This document shows positions 40,801-48,251 of a DNA stretch of 48,300 bases, one piece after another (the first letter of the stretch is position 1; each line of letters opens with the position of its first letter). A model generated the notes under the pieces. It did no database searches. It was not told the DNA's origin and was given only the letters and a program-made list of their open reading frames with translations. The translations under genes and the position numbers were made by a program. The stretch spans positions 1 to 48,300 of the forward strand of contig JAZODG010000027.1 of the NCBI GenBank assembly GCA_045596905.1. The letters run 5' to 3'. This stretch comes from RGIG1681 sp045596905 (GTDB taxonomy: Bacteria > Bacillota > Clostridia > Christensenellales > UBA1242).

Positions 40801-41592
40801 ATGGCTTACGAAGAGTCAGAAGAAAACATATTACTAGCATTAACAGAGCTTGACACCGTTAGAAATATTCTAAACAGAGAATGCAAATCGACTGACAAAA
40901 TCTTTGATAAATTTGACAGAGCATGTGAGTTTTTCAAAAATAAAGGCGAACTTGATTCCAATCCTATTTCAACCAGCGACATGGTTGGATATTATGACTC
41001 AAGCAACAGCATTTTAACAAAATATTTCATGTCAAACGATGACAAATCATGCTATAACGATTTGTTCAATTTGGTAAACTTCTTTTTGATGCATCAAGGC
41101 ACAAGTGAACAGTTTGCCACAGCTCTTTCAATGTTGTTTGCAAATGATAAAAATATCAGGGTTTATCCTGTTAGAGTTAAGGTTAAACTTAAAAATGAAG
41201 AAAGAACAGCAGAGTCTTATTCATACATGAATTTTGTTCAAATTATTGATGATGACGGCACACTTCTTCACTCATATTATGTTGATATTTTCAATAACAT
41301 TCCACCAACAATTGTGTATAGCAGAGTTCTTAACAAAATAATGGAATGCCTTTCAAATGAAACTCAAGAATGCACATATGCTGAAATTGATGGTATCAAC
41401 TTTTATCCACAAGACATTGACATTCACAAAAACTTTACAATACTTGAATGTTTAACAAATGCTGGTGGGGTTGACTTTAACTATGATGGCTATGAGTTTG
41501 ATATAACAAATGCAGCTGTTGAAAACTGTATCAATATTGAAAACTATGTTTCAAAAAAAGAACTCAAAGAACATATGTCAAACTACTTATAA
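40801..41592 (+). CDS. Protein of unknown function (263 aa)
   Basis: No family recognised. Soluble and acidic, without signal peptide. N-terminal half helical (ILLALTELDTVRNILNRECK; NDLFNLVNFFLMHQGTSEQF). The middle contains strands with a short YSYMNFVQIIDDDGTLLHSYYVDIF pattern (written here only in part: VQIIDDDGTLLHSYY). The C-terminal third has TYAEIDGINFYPQDIDIHKN and NAAVENCINIENYVSKKELKEH-type helices. A perfect CGGAGG site lies 7 nt upstream. Monocistronic, with its own promoter and terminator. Confidence 0.8.
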   Translation: MAYEESEENILLALTELDTVRNILNRECKSTDKIFDKFDRACEFFKNKGELDSNPISTSDMVGYYDSSNSILTKYFMSNDDKSCYNDLFNLVNFFLMHQGTSEQFATALSMLFANDKNIRVYPVRVKVKLKNEERTAESYSYMNFVQIIDDDGTLLHSYYVDIFNNIPPTIVYSRVLNKIMECLSNETQECTYAEIDGINFYPQDIDIHKNFTILECLTNAGGVDFNYDGYEFDITNAAVENCINIENYVSKKELKEHMSNYL

Positions 41593-41596
41593 CAGC

Positions 41597-41627
41597 AAAA
41601 AACCTTGGCAATCGCCAAGGTTTTTTT
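41597..41627. terminator. Bidirectional terminator between two convergent genes
   Basis: AACCTTGGC-AATC-GCCAAGGTT with A-run on the left and T-run on the right. Serves the 263-aa gene (plus) and the 77-aa membrane protein gene (minus). Confidence 0.92.
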
Positions 41628-41859
41628 ATGCAACAATTCTAGGTTTTTTCCAAACAATGGTGCAAACAAGGTCTGCAATCCAGCAAAGAACTGAGCCTGG
41701 AATAATCCATAAAATTCCAACAACAAGCATCAATGTATTCTTTTCATCAATACCTTTGCAAATTCTATACACACCCCAAGCAATATTAAGAAGTGGCAAG
41801 CATAAAAGAATTTTTACTATCCAAGGTAATTTATCAAACGCTTTTACAACATCTTTCAT
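41626..41859 (-). CDS. Small two-helix membrane protein (77 aa)
   Basis: No family named. Two predicted membrane segments: about residues 12-32 (WIVKILLCLPLLNIAWGVYR) and 43-68 (LMLVVGILWIIPGSVLCWIA). The first is followed by a basic/acidic loop (ICKGIDEKN) and the C-terminus is basic (WKKPRIVA). AAGGAG site 9 nt upstream. The arrangement LPLLNIAWGVYRICKG...VGILWIIPG...IADLVCTI-WKK matches the layout of the 74-aa membrane protein encoded divergently at 42036, so the two are probably paralogues. Confidence 0.8.
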   Translation of the reverse strand: MKDVVKAFDKLPWIVKILLCLPLLNIAWGVYRICKGIDEKNTLMLVVGILWIIPGSVLCWIADLVCTIVWKKPRIVA

Positions 41860-41971
41860 TATTTTATCTCCTTCATAGTTTTACTATATGAACAAGCAGA
41901 GTTGTTTAGAAGTAGTTTTTGCTAAAAATTTAAAAATTATCAATAAAATAACGCTTTATCGTGAAATTTAT

Positions 41972-42001
41972 TTGCTAATGTGTCTCTCTATTTGATAAAA
42001 T
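41972..42001 (+). promoter_or_regulatory. Promoter of the 74-aa membrane protein gene
   Basis: TTGCTA (41972-41977), 18-bp spacer, TAAAAT (41996-42001). Confidence 0.55.
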
Positions 42002-42035
42002 AAAATCAGAAAATAAAACTATTGGAGGAAAAACT

Positions 42036-42260
42036 ATGGCAAAGAAAACATCTGATTACTTTGGTTTAAGCTATATCGTAAGTTTAATTCTTGCAATTAT
42101 TCCTATCACAGCTGCAATTTGTGGTGCTGTAACAAGAATTAAAGAAGGTAAACTTGTAGCTGGTATTCTTCGTATCCTTTTGGGTTGGAACATCATTTAC
42201 ATTTGCGACCTTATTCTTATGATTTTCCAAAAGAAGATTTTAAGACTCCTTAATGTTTAA
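42036..42260 (+). CDS. Small two-helix membrane protein (74 aa)
   Basis: No family named. Two predicted membrane segments: about residues 11-31 (LSYIVSLILAIIPITAAICG) and 41-64 (LVAGILRILLGWNIIYICDL). The loop RIKEGK between them and the ending KKILRLLNV are basic. It shares topology and spaced identities with the divergent 77-aa protein at 41626 (IP...G.V.RI..GK/K, V.GIL.I, I.DL....KK..R). TGGAGG site 8 nt upstream and a terminator downstream show it is a real gene. Confidence 0.82.
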   Translation: MAKKTSDYFGLSYIVSLILAIIPITAAICGAVTRIKEGKLVAGILRILLGWNIIYICDLILMIFQKKILRLLNV

Positions 42261-42271
42261 TTATAGGAATT

Positions 42272-42302
42272 AAAGATTTCCCGTAAAAGGGAAGTCTTTT
42301 TT
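42272..42302 (+). terminator. Terminator of the 74-aa membrane protein gene
   Basis: AAAGATTTCCC and GGGAAGTCTTT pair (one G-U) around loop GTAAAA, followed by T. Confidence 0.85.
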
Positions 42303-42331
42303 ATTTTGTTTTAAATAAAATAAGGTTTTTA

Positions 42332-42360
42332 TTGATTTTTTTATGTGCTTATTATATAAT
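42332..42360 (+). promoter_or_regulatory. Promoter of alaS-proS
   Basis: TTGATT (42332-42337), 17-bp spacer, TATAAT (42355-42360). The leader is only about 30 nt, too short for a T-box. Confidence 0.75.
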
Positions 42361-42372
42361 ACATTATGTATT
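42358..42372. repeat. Perfect palindrome at the alaS transcription start
   Basis: AATACAT-T-ATGTATT overlaps the end of the -10 box and the predicted start of transcription. A candidate operator or 5' hairpin. Confidence 0.4.
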
Positions 42373-42397
42373 ATTATGAATAAAAAAGAGGAAAACT

Positions 42398-44212
42398 ATG
42401 ATTACTGATAGACAATTAAAAAGTTTATGGAAAGACTTTTTTACAAAACATGGCTTTAAACAAATTCAAAACAGCTCACTCATTCCTGAAAATGACCCAA
42501 CTGTTTTATTCACAACAGCAGGTATGCACCCACTTGTTCCTTATCTTTTAGGTGAAAAACACCCATCAGGCAACAAGCTTTTTGACACACAAAGATGCAT
42601 TAGAACAGGTGATATTGATGACGTTGGTGACTTTAACCATAACACATTCTTTGAAATGCTTGGAAACTGGTTCCTTGGAACATGTCCAAAAGATGAAATG
42701 ATTAAGCTTTCATATGAATTTTTGACAAGCAAAGATTATCTTGGCATTGACCCAAACAGACTTTCAGTTACTGTTTTTGAAGGTGATGAAACAGCTCCAA
42801 GAGACGAACTTGCTGCAAAAACATGGGAAGAATGTGGTATTGCAAAAGACCATATCTTCTTTAACCCAAAAGAAGACAACTGGTGGGGTCTTGGCAGTGG
42901 CGTTGGTCCATGTGGTCCTGACACTGAAATGTTCTATGATTCAGGCAAAGAAAAATGTTCTCCTGAATGCAAGCCTGGTTGTCACTGTGGAAAATATAAT
43001 GAAATTTGGAACGACGTTTTCATGCAATACAGAGTTGACAACGCTGGTGAAAAGGCAAAACAACTTGAAAACCCAAATATCGATACCGGTATGGGCGTTG
43101 AAAGAACAATCTGTGTTCTTAATAACGTGAAGAGCAGTTATGACGTTGGTATTTTCAAAGAAGTTATTGATTTTATGGATAGCAAAGCAGAAATCAAGAA
43201 CTCTGGTGAAACTGTTAAGTCATACAGAATCTTAGCTGACCACTTGAGAAGCACCGTGTTTATTTTGGGCGATGAAAAATCAATCAAACCATCAAACATT
43301 GGTCAAGGCTACATTCTTCGTAGATTCATTCGTAGAAGTGTTAACCACGCAAGAAAGATTGGCTTAGACACAAAATATTTTGCTGACGTTGCAGACCTTT
43401 ACATTAACTATTATTCATATGACTATGAAATCTTAACAAAGAATGCAGAAGTTATTAAATCAGAACTTTCTATCGAAGTTGAAAAGTTTGCAAAAGCTAT
43501 CGACCAAGGTTTTAAAGAATTTGAAAAGGTTATAAACGGAATTGAAAGACACAAACAATTTGCAAAAGAAGGCGAAGTTGTTGAAAATATCATTTCAGGT
43601 AAAGCAGCATTTAGACTTTTTGATACATTCGGTTTCCCATATGAACTTACTGAAGAAATCGCAAAAGAAAAGGGATACACCGTTGATAAAGCTGGTTATG
43701 AAGAAGCATTCAAAGCTCATCAAGAACTCAGCCGTTCTGCTTCAGCTGGAACATTTAAAGGAGGCTTAGCTGACTCATCATATGAAACAGCAAAGCTTCA
43801 CACAGCAACACACATCATGCTTGCAGGCTTAAAGAAAATGTTTGGCGACCAAGTTGAACAAAAAGGTTCAAACATCACACCTGAAAGACTTCGTTTTGAC
43901 TTTAACCTTGACCACAAGATGACACCAGAAGAACTCAAAGAACTTGAAGAGTTCGTTAACAAAGCAATCGAAAGAAAACTTGACGTAACTCAAGAAGAAA
44001 TGACACTTGAAGAAGCTAGAGCAGCTGGCGCTCATGGTGTGTTTGATTCAAAATATGGCGAAAAAGTTAAAATCTTCACAATAGGAGACATTGACAAACA
44101 AATTTGTGGTGGACCACACGCTAAAAATACTGGCGACCTTCATCACTTTACAATCAAAAAAGAAGAAAGCTCATCTTCTGGCATCAGAAGAATTAAAGCA
44201 ATATTAGATTAA
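42398..44212 (+). CDS. alaS: Alanine-tRNA ligase, short form without C-Ala domain
   Basis: Class II enzyme that charges tRNA-Ala. The catalytic domain has LFTTAGMHPLVPYLLGEKHP, TQRCIRTGDIDDVG, FFEMLGNWFLG and the tRNA-binding helical part with GYILRRFIRRS. The editing domain keeps its metal ligands H468 and H472 (HTATH) and C570/H574 (CGGPH, where most AlaRS have CGGTH). At 604 aa the protein stops right after the editing domain; the C-terminal oligomerisation/C-Ala domain (about 200-270 aa) is missing without any frameshift or leftover frame downstream, since proS begins 13 nt later. AGAGGA site 8 nt upstream. First gene of alaS-proS. Confidence 0.93.
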   Translation: MITDRQLKSLWKDFFTKHGFKQIQNSSLIPENDPTVLFTTAGMHPLVPYLLGEKHPSGNKLFDTQRCIRTGDIDDVGDFNHNTFFEMLGNWFLGTCPKDEMIKLSYEFLTSKDYLGIDPNRLSVTVFEGDETAPRDELAAKTWEECGIAKDHIFFNPKEDNWWGLGSGVGPCGPDTEMFYDSGKEKCSPECKPGCHCGKYNEIWNDVFMQYRVDNAGEKAKQLENPNIDTGMGVERTICVLNNVKSSYDVGIFKEVIDFMDSKAEIKNSGETVKSYRILADHLRSTVFILGDEKSIKPSNIGQGYILRRFIRRSVNHARKIGLDTKYFADVADLYINYYSYDYEILTKNAEVIKSELSIEVEKFAKAIDQGFKEFEKVINGIERHKQFAKEGEVVENIISGKAAFRLFDTFGFPYELTEEIAKEKGYTVDKAGYEEAFKAHQELSRSASAGTFKGGLADSSYETAKLHTATHIMLAGLKKMFGDQVEQKGSNITPERLRFDFNLDHKMTPEELKELEEFVNKAIERKLDVTQEEMTLEEARAAGAHGVFDSKYGEKVKIFTIGDIDKQICGGPHAKNTGDLHHFTIKKEESSSSGIRRIKAILD

Positions 44213-44225
44213 TAAGGAGTAAACA

Positions 44226-45650
44226 ATGGCAAATAAGAAGATAACAAATAGAGATATAGATTTTGCAAAGTGGTATACTGATGTTGTAAATGCAGCACAT
44301 TTATCATCATACTCAAATGTAAAAGGTTGTATTATCCTTGAGCCGAACGGCTATGCTATTTGGGAAAGAATCCAAGCTGAACTTGACAAAATGTTCAAGA
44401 AAACTGGACATCAAAACGTTGCAATGCCTATGCTTATTCCTGAAAATCTTATGAGAAAAGAAGGCGAACTTATCAATGGTTTTGCACCAGAAGTTGCTTG
44501 GGTAACCATGGGTGGAAGCAAACAACTTGAAGAAAGAATGTGCATCAGACCAACCAGCGAAACACTTTTCTCTGACTACTATTCAAATGTGGTTAGCTCA
44601 TATAGAGACCTTCCAAAGAAATACAATCAATGGTGCTCAGTTATGAGATGGGAAAAGGAAACTAGACCATTCTTAAGAAGCCGTGAATTTTGGTGGCAAG
44701 AAGGTCACACTATTCACGAAACACAAGAAGAAGCTGAAGCTGAAACACGTGGAATGCTTGGTGTTTATAAAACATTCTTTGAAGACTATCTTGCAATACC
44801 TGTTATCACAGGAAGAAAGACCGAAAAAGAAAAGTTTGCTGGTGCTGACTATACACTTACAGTTGAAGCTCTTATGTATAATGGTGTTTCACTTCAATCA
44901 GGAACAAGCCATTATTTCGGACAAAGATTCAGCAAGGCTTACGATATTAAATTTTCAAATAGAAACAACGAATTTGAATATGTTTATCAAACATCATGGG
45001 GCGTTAGCAGTCGTATGATTGGTGGACTTATCATGGTTCATGGTGACAACGACGGTTTGGTTTTACCACCAAGAGTTGCACCTATTCAAACAAGAATCAT
45101 CTGCATTCAAAATAATGAAGAAATCACAAAACTTGCTGAAGGCTATAAACAAGCTCTTGAAGATGGCGGCATTTCAGTTGATGTTGACGCATCTGAACAA
45201 AGCCCTGGCTTCAAGTTTGCAGAATCTGAAGTTTTAGGTATTCCTGTTAGAATTGAAATTGGCAAAAGAGACCTTGAAAATGGCATGATTACACTTGTTC
45301 GTCGTGACACCAAAGAAAAACTTCAAATCTCAAAAGATGCAAATGTTTTGGAAGAAGTTAAAAAACTTCTTGATAAAATTCAAGTTGAAATGCTTAAACG
45401 TGCAAGAGAAAGAAGAGACAGCTTAACATTCACAGCAACAACTCTTGAAGAATTTGCAAAAATCATGAACACAACACCTGGTTTTGTTAAAGCAGACTGG
45501 TGTGGTGACGGAGAATGTGAAACCAAGATTAAAGAAATCAGGGGCACAAAATCACGTTGTATTATGGAAAATGAACCACTTCTTACAGGAAAATGCATTT
45601 GCTGTGGCAAACCTGCAAAACATCTTGTTACTTGGGGCATTCAATACTAA
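44226..45650 (+). CDS. proS: Proline-tRNA ligase, archaeal/eukaryal type
   Basis: Class II enzyme that charges tRNA-Pro. The 474-aa protein has no bacterial INS editing insertion, and it carries the archaeal-type C-terminal zinc-like domain (CGDGECETKIKEI, CICCGKPAKHLVTWGIQY, ending in Tyr). Class II motif 2 is in VMRWEKETRPFLRSREFWWQEGHT and motif 3 in GVSSRMIGGLIMVHGD. The anticodon-binding domain lies between. AAGGAG site 7 nt upstream. Probably co-transcribed with alaS. Archaeal-type ProRS occurs in many Clostridia and Bacilli. Confidence 0.95.
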   Translation: MANKKITNRDIDFAKWYTDVVNAAHLSSYSNVKGCIILEPNGYAIWERIQAELDKMFKKTGHQNVAMPMLIPENLMRKEGELINGFAPEVAWVTMGGSKQLEERMCIRPTSETLFSDYYSNVVSSYRDLPKKYNQWCSVMRWEKETRPFLRSREFWWQEGHTIHETQEEAEAETRGMLGVYKTFFEDYLAIPVITGRKTEKEKFAGADYTLTVEALMYNGVSLQSGTSHYFGQRFSKAYDIKFSNRNNEFEYVYQTSWGVSSRMIGGLIMVHGDNDGLVLPPRVAPIQTRIICIQNNEEITKLAEGYKQALEDGGISVDVDASEQSPGFKFAESEVLGIPVRIEIGKRDLENGMITLVRRDTKEKLQISKDANVLEEVKKLLDKIQVEMLKRARERRDSLTFTATTLEEFAKIMNTTPGFVKADWCGDGECETKIKEIRGTKSRCIMENEPLLTGKCICCGKPAKHLVTWGIQY

Positions 45651-45651
45651 T

Positions 45652-45688
45652 AAAAAAAAGATAAGCAATTTTGCTTATCTTTTTTTTA
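45652..45688. terminator. Bidirectional terminator between proS and the recombinase
   Basis: AAAGATAAGCAA-TT-TTGCTTATCTTT with A-run and T-run on both sides. Confidence 0.92.
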
Positions 45689-46735
45689 ATCTCTTAAAGA
45701 AACAGCCGTTGAAGCCTCTCTTCGAATCTTATCTGAAATTGCAGCGTAGTGTTTCTTGGTCGTGTTAACGTCTCTGTGTCCTAAAACATCTGCAACTATA
45801 TAAATATCTTGTGTTGCTTGATAAAGTCTTGTGCCATATGTTGAACGAAGCTTGTGTGGAGTGATGTGCTTTAGTGGTGCAACAATAGTTGCATACTTTT
45901 TCACAAGTTTTTGCACAGCTCTTGTTGAAATTCTTTTATTTTGAAGTGACACAAAAAGTGCAGGTTCTTCAAGGAGTTGTGGGTTCTTTGAACGCTCTTC
46001 AATCCAGTCAAACAGGGCAACTTTAACTTCATCACTAAAATACAAAATAACTTGGTTTCCACCTTTTCGGGTAACTTTCATACCGTTAATTTTAAAGTCA
46101 ATGTCGTCAAGGTTTAAACCAACGCATTCCGACACACGCAGGCCAGTTCCAAGCAAAAGAGTCATTATTGCTGTGTCACGAATCTTTGTGTGCTTATGAA
46201 AGCCTTTTTCATGCCCAGAAAGACCATAACCACTTTCTACAGTGCCAAGAAACTTATAAACTTCATCATCTTCAAACCTAATGATTGGTTTGTCATGAAG
46301 CTTTGGCATTTCAATCTTACTTGCAAGGTCAACTGAAATCATTTCACGTCTGAAATAATACTTAAAAAACGACCTTATTGCAGCAAGTTTTCTGGCTTTT
46401 CCACGCTCACCATTTGTGATAATTTCACCATCTGCATTCTCATATGATGTCAAATAACTCATATATCTTTCAAAATGCGTTGTGTGGAACTTTTCAAGGT
46501 CTTTTACGTCCAAATCCATAATCGACTTTTTGTCTCTAAACAAATTTGTCTCAGTAATTGCCCAGTTTAAAAACGTTCTAAGGTCATAAGCATAATTGAT
46601 TCTTGTTAAGGCGCTTGTTTTGTTCTCAATACCAGTGAAAAAATCAAGTGCAAAATCAGGGAAGTCAAATAACACTTCACGCAGTCTTGCAGTTAATTTT
46701 GTACGCTGTTCATTGTAATAATTTTGCTTTTTCAT
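45686..46735 (-). CDS. Tyrosine recombinase, Xer-like
   Basis: Site-specific recombinase with the full catalytic set: R200 (TGLRVSE), K224 (TRKGG), H294 and R297 (HKLRSTYG), H320 (LGHRD) and nucleophile Y330 (KKHYAA). The N-terminal SAM-like core-binding domain spans about residues 25-135. At 349 aa it is longer than XerC/XerD (about 300 aa) and closer in size to XerS, so chromosome-dimer resolution is possible; a mobile integrase is less likely because it sits among housekeeping genes with no att repeats seen. The ATG lies 6 nt after a -10 box without a ribosome site. Confidence 0.88.
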   Translation of the reverse strand: MKKQNYYNEQRTKLTARLREVLFDFPDFALDFFTGIENKTSALTRINYAYDLRTFLNWAITETNLFRDKKSIMDLDVKDLEKFHTTHFERYMSYLTSYENADGEIITNGERGKARKLAAIRSFFKYYFRREMISVDLASKIEMPKLHDKPIIRFEDDEVYKFLGTVESGYGLSGHEKGFHKHTKIRDTAIMTLLLGTGLRVSECVGLNLDDIDFKINGMKVTRKGGNQVILYFSDEVKVALFDWIEERSKNPQLLEEPALFVSLQNKRISTRAVQKLVKKYATIVAPLKHITPHKLRSTYGTRLYQATQDIYIVADVLGHRDVNTTKKHYAAISDKIRREASTAVSLRD

Positions 46736-46741
46736 AATCTT

Positions 46742-46770
46742 ATTATAAATAACAAAAATTTATTTGGCAA
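46742..46770 (-). promoter_or_regulatory. Promoter of the Xer-like gene (probably leaderless transcript)
   Basis: On the minus strand TTGCCA (46770-46765), 17-bp spacer, TATAAT (46747-46742), then AAGATT and the ATG. The start codon coincides with the expected transcription start. Confidence 0.75.
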
Positions 46771-46795
46771 TTATTTTGCGAATAGATTAAAGGAC

Positions 46796-46824
46796 TTGAC
46801 AAAATTTCTTTTTAATTTTAAACT
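46796..46824 (+). promoter_or_regulatory. Promoter of the SerRS-arm-like gene (probably leaderless transcript)
   Basis: TTGACA (46796-46801), 17-bp spacer, TAAACT (46819-46824), then 6 nt and the ATG at 46831. No ribosome site in between. Confidence 0.78.
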
Positions 46825-46830
46825 AAAACC

Positions 46831-47625
46831 ATGATAGCACTCAATGAACTAGTTAAAAATAGTGAAGATTTTGCTAAAAAATACAAGCTGATGGGCAAGA
46901 GAATAAATCTTGGCTCAATACTTTTGCTTGAAAAAAAATTCACAGCTTTGCAGCAAAAAACAAACGCTGACAGGTCAGCTTGCAACAAACTATGTTCAAC
47001 CGTTGCTGACATGATTAACCAAAACAAAGACGTGTCTGAGACTATTGCAAAAATCAATAGCCTTGACAAACAAATCAACAAAGACACTGTTTTGCTCAAC
47101 AAGTTATATAAGAAAATCAATTTAAAGCTTTCAAAACTTCCGGGGCTTGCAAGAAACGAAAATGTTTTGAATCTTCATATAAAAACAAAGGCAACCGACT
47201 TTTCAATTGATGACTTTGTTGCTCAAATAACCAAGATTTCACAAATTGAAACGTTAAAAGAAAACATAAACACATATCTTCAAAGCAAAGAATCACAAAT
47301 CTTTGACACACAAGATTTGCCAATGGTTCTAAAATTTAAACACAAGATTTCAATATTCTTAACAAAGAAAGATGCTATTAATGTTTATGATAACCTTGTG
47401 AAGTCATTAAAGGACAATTCAAAGGTGCTCATTCAGAAATCAATCAGATCAATGAAAAAAGAATCATCTGAAGAATACAGGGCAGTTTTGCCTGACAAAT
47501 CAATTGTTGACCTACGACTTATTGAAGAATACAAATCAAGAGAATTTGGCTTGAAATATCATGACAATGAAACTGACATGTCAAAGTTTTTAAACCAAAT
47601 AGACATTTATATATTCAAAAAATAA
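46831..47625 (+). CDS. Stand-alone protein resembling the SerRS N-terminal tRNA-binding arm
   Basis: Not a complete seryl-tRNA synthetase: the 264-aa product has none of the class II catalytic motifs. Its first 115 residues follow the SerRS N-terminal pattern: ELVKNSEDFAKKYKLMGKRI (like NPExVRExLxxRG), then a leucine/lysine-rich antiparallel coiled coil with ADRSACNKLCSTV in the place of the RNxLSKxI motif, and LSKLPGLARNENVL like the family LLxIPNxPHxSVP. The C-terminal part (about residues 120-264) is not recognised; it is lysine-rich alpha/beta. Probably a leaderless mRNA. Role unknown; tRNA-Ser binding is an inference. Confidence 0.7.
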   Translation: MIALNELVKNSEDFAKKYKLMGKRINLGSILLLEKKFTALQQKTNADRSACNKLCSTVADMINQNKDVSETIAKINSLDKQINKDTVLLNKLYKKINLKLSKLPGLARNENVLNLHIKTKATDFSIDDFVAQITKISQIETLKENINTYLQSKESQIFDTQDLPMVLKFKHKISIFLTKKDAINVYDNLVKSLKDNSKVLIQKSIRSMKKESSEEYRAVLPDKSIVDLRLIEEYKSREFGLKYHDNETDMSKFLNQIDIYIFKK

Positions 47626-47657
47626 AACCCTAGCCATTTTTGGTTAGGGTTTTTTTG
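47624..47657 (+). terminator. Terminator of the SerRS-arm-like gene
   Basis: AAAACCCTAGCC-ATTTTT-GGTTAGGGTTTT with T-run (one G-U). Confidence 0.9.
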
Positions 47658-47661
47658 CTAT

Positions 47662-47692
47662 AAAAAAACCTTGACGTTATGCCAAGGTTTTA
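47662..47692 (-). terminator. Terminator of the single-pass membrane protein gene
   Basis: Read on the minus strand, AAAACCTTGGC-type arm pairs with CAAGGTTTTT and is followed by T-run; loop around CATAACG. Confidence 0.8.
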
Positions 47693-47696
47693 AATT

Positions 47697-48251
47697 TTAT
47701 TTCTTTGTTGTTGTTTTTTTCTTTGCAGCAGGCTTTGGCTCTTCAACAACTGTTTGTTCTGTTTTGATTGTGTTAACAAAGTTTGTTGCATTTTTGAAAG
47801 CATCTGTTCCACGATTCAAAGATGCATTTCTTTCAACAGCAGTTTTTGTTTTCTTTTCGCCACCAATCATAACAAAGTTTTCAATTTCATCTTTCTTAAC
47901 AATCTTTCTTGTGTGTTGTTCAACTTCATGGTTAACAATAACAGCAGATGAGTTTAATTCGTTGTTTGCTTCTTCATTGATATCTGTGATTTGGTTTACA
48001 AAGTGAAGAACAGCATTGTCATCTTCATAAACTTTTGGTTCTTCAGCTTTAACTTCTTCGTTAGGGATAACATATGTGTCATCATCAACTCTTTCAACAG
48101 GAGTTTCTAAATCAACTCTGTTTGAACCTTTTTTGTTTTTAACAAAGAAATACCATAAGAACAATCCAGCAATAGCAACAAGAAGAACAACATCGACAAT
48201 AAGAAATGCTAACAAGCCACCATCAATTTTACATAAGAAATTATTTAACAT
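47697..48251 (-). CDS. Single-pass membrane protein of unknown function (184 aa)
   Basis: The ATG at 48251 has a GAGGTGG site 6 nt upstream; a start four codons earlier lies inside that site and is rejected. After a short N-terminus (MLNNFLCKIDGG) comes one long membrane helix, about residues 14-38 (LLAFLIVDVVLLVAIAGLFL), then a basic stretch (VKNKKGSN). The remaining 140 residues are hydrophilic, charged and probably disordered, with a very basic Ala/Lys/Thr tail (KPAAKKKTTTKK). So it is membrane-anchored with a cytoplasmic tail. A -10 box (TATAAT, 48272-48267) lies 15 nt upstream. No family recognised. Confidence 0.82.
   Translation of the reverse strand: MLNNFLCKIDGGLLAFLIVDVVLLVAIAGLFLWYFFVKNKKGSNRVDLETPVERVDDDTYVIPNEEVKAEEPKVYEDDNAVLHFVNQITDINEEANNELNSSAVIVNHEVEQHTRKIVKKDEIENFVMIGGEKKTKTAVERNASLNRGTDAFKNATNFVNTIKTEQTVVEEPKPAAKKKTTTKK

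Noticed and set aside
42300..42397. T-box riboswitch upstream of alaS
   Set aside because: The promoter leaves a leader of only about 30 nt, with no AGGGUGGNACCGCG-like T-box sequence or stem I.
45686..46735. Phage or island integrase
   Set aside because: The recombinase lies between proS and a divergent gene, with no att-like repeats, excisionase or phage genes nearby; a Xer-type housekeeping role is more likely.
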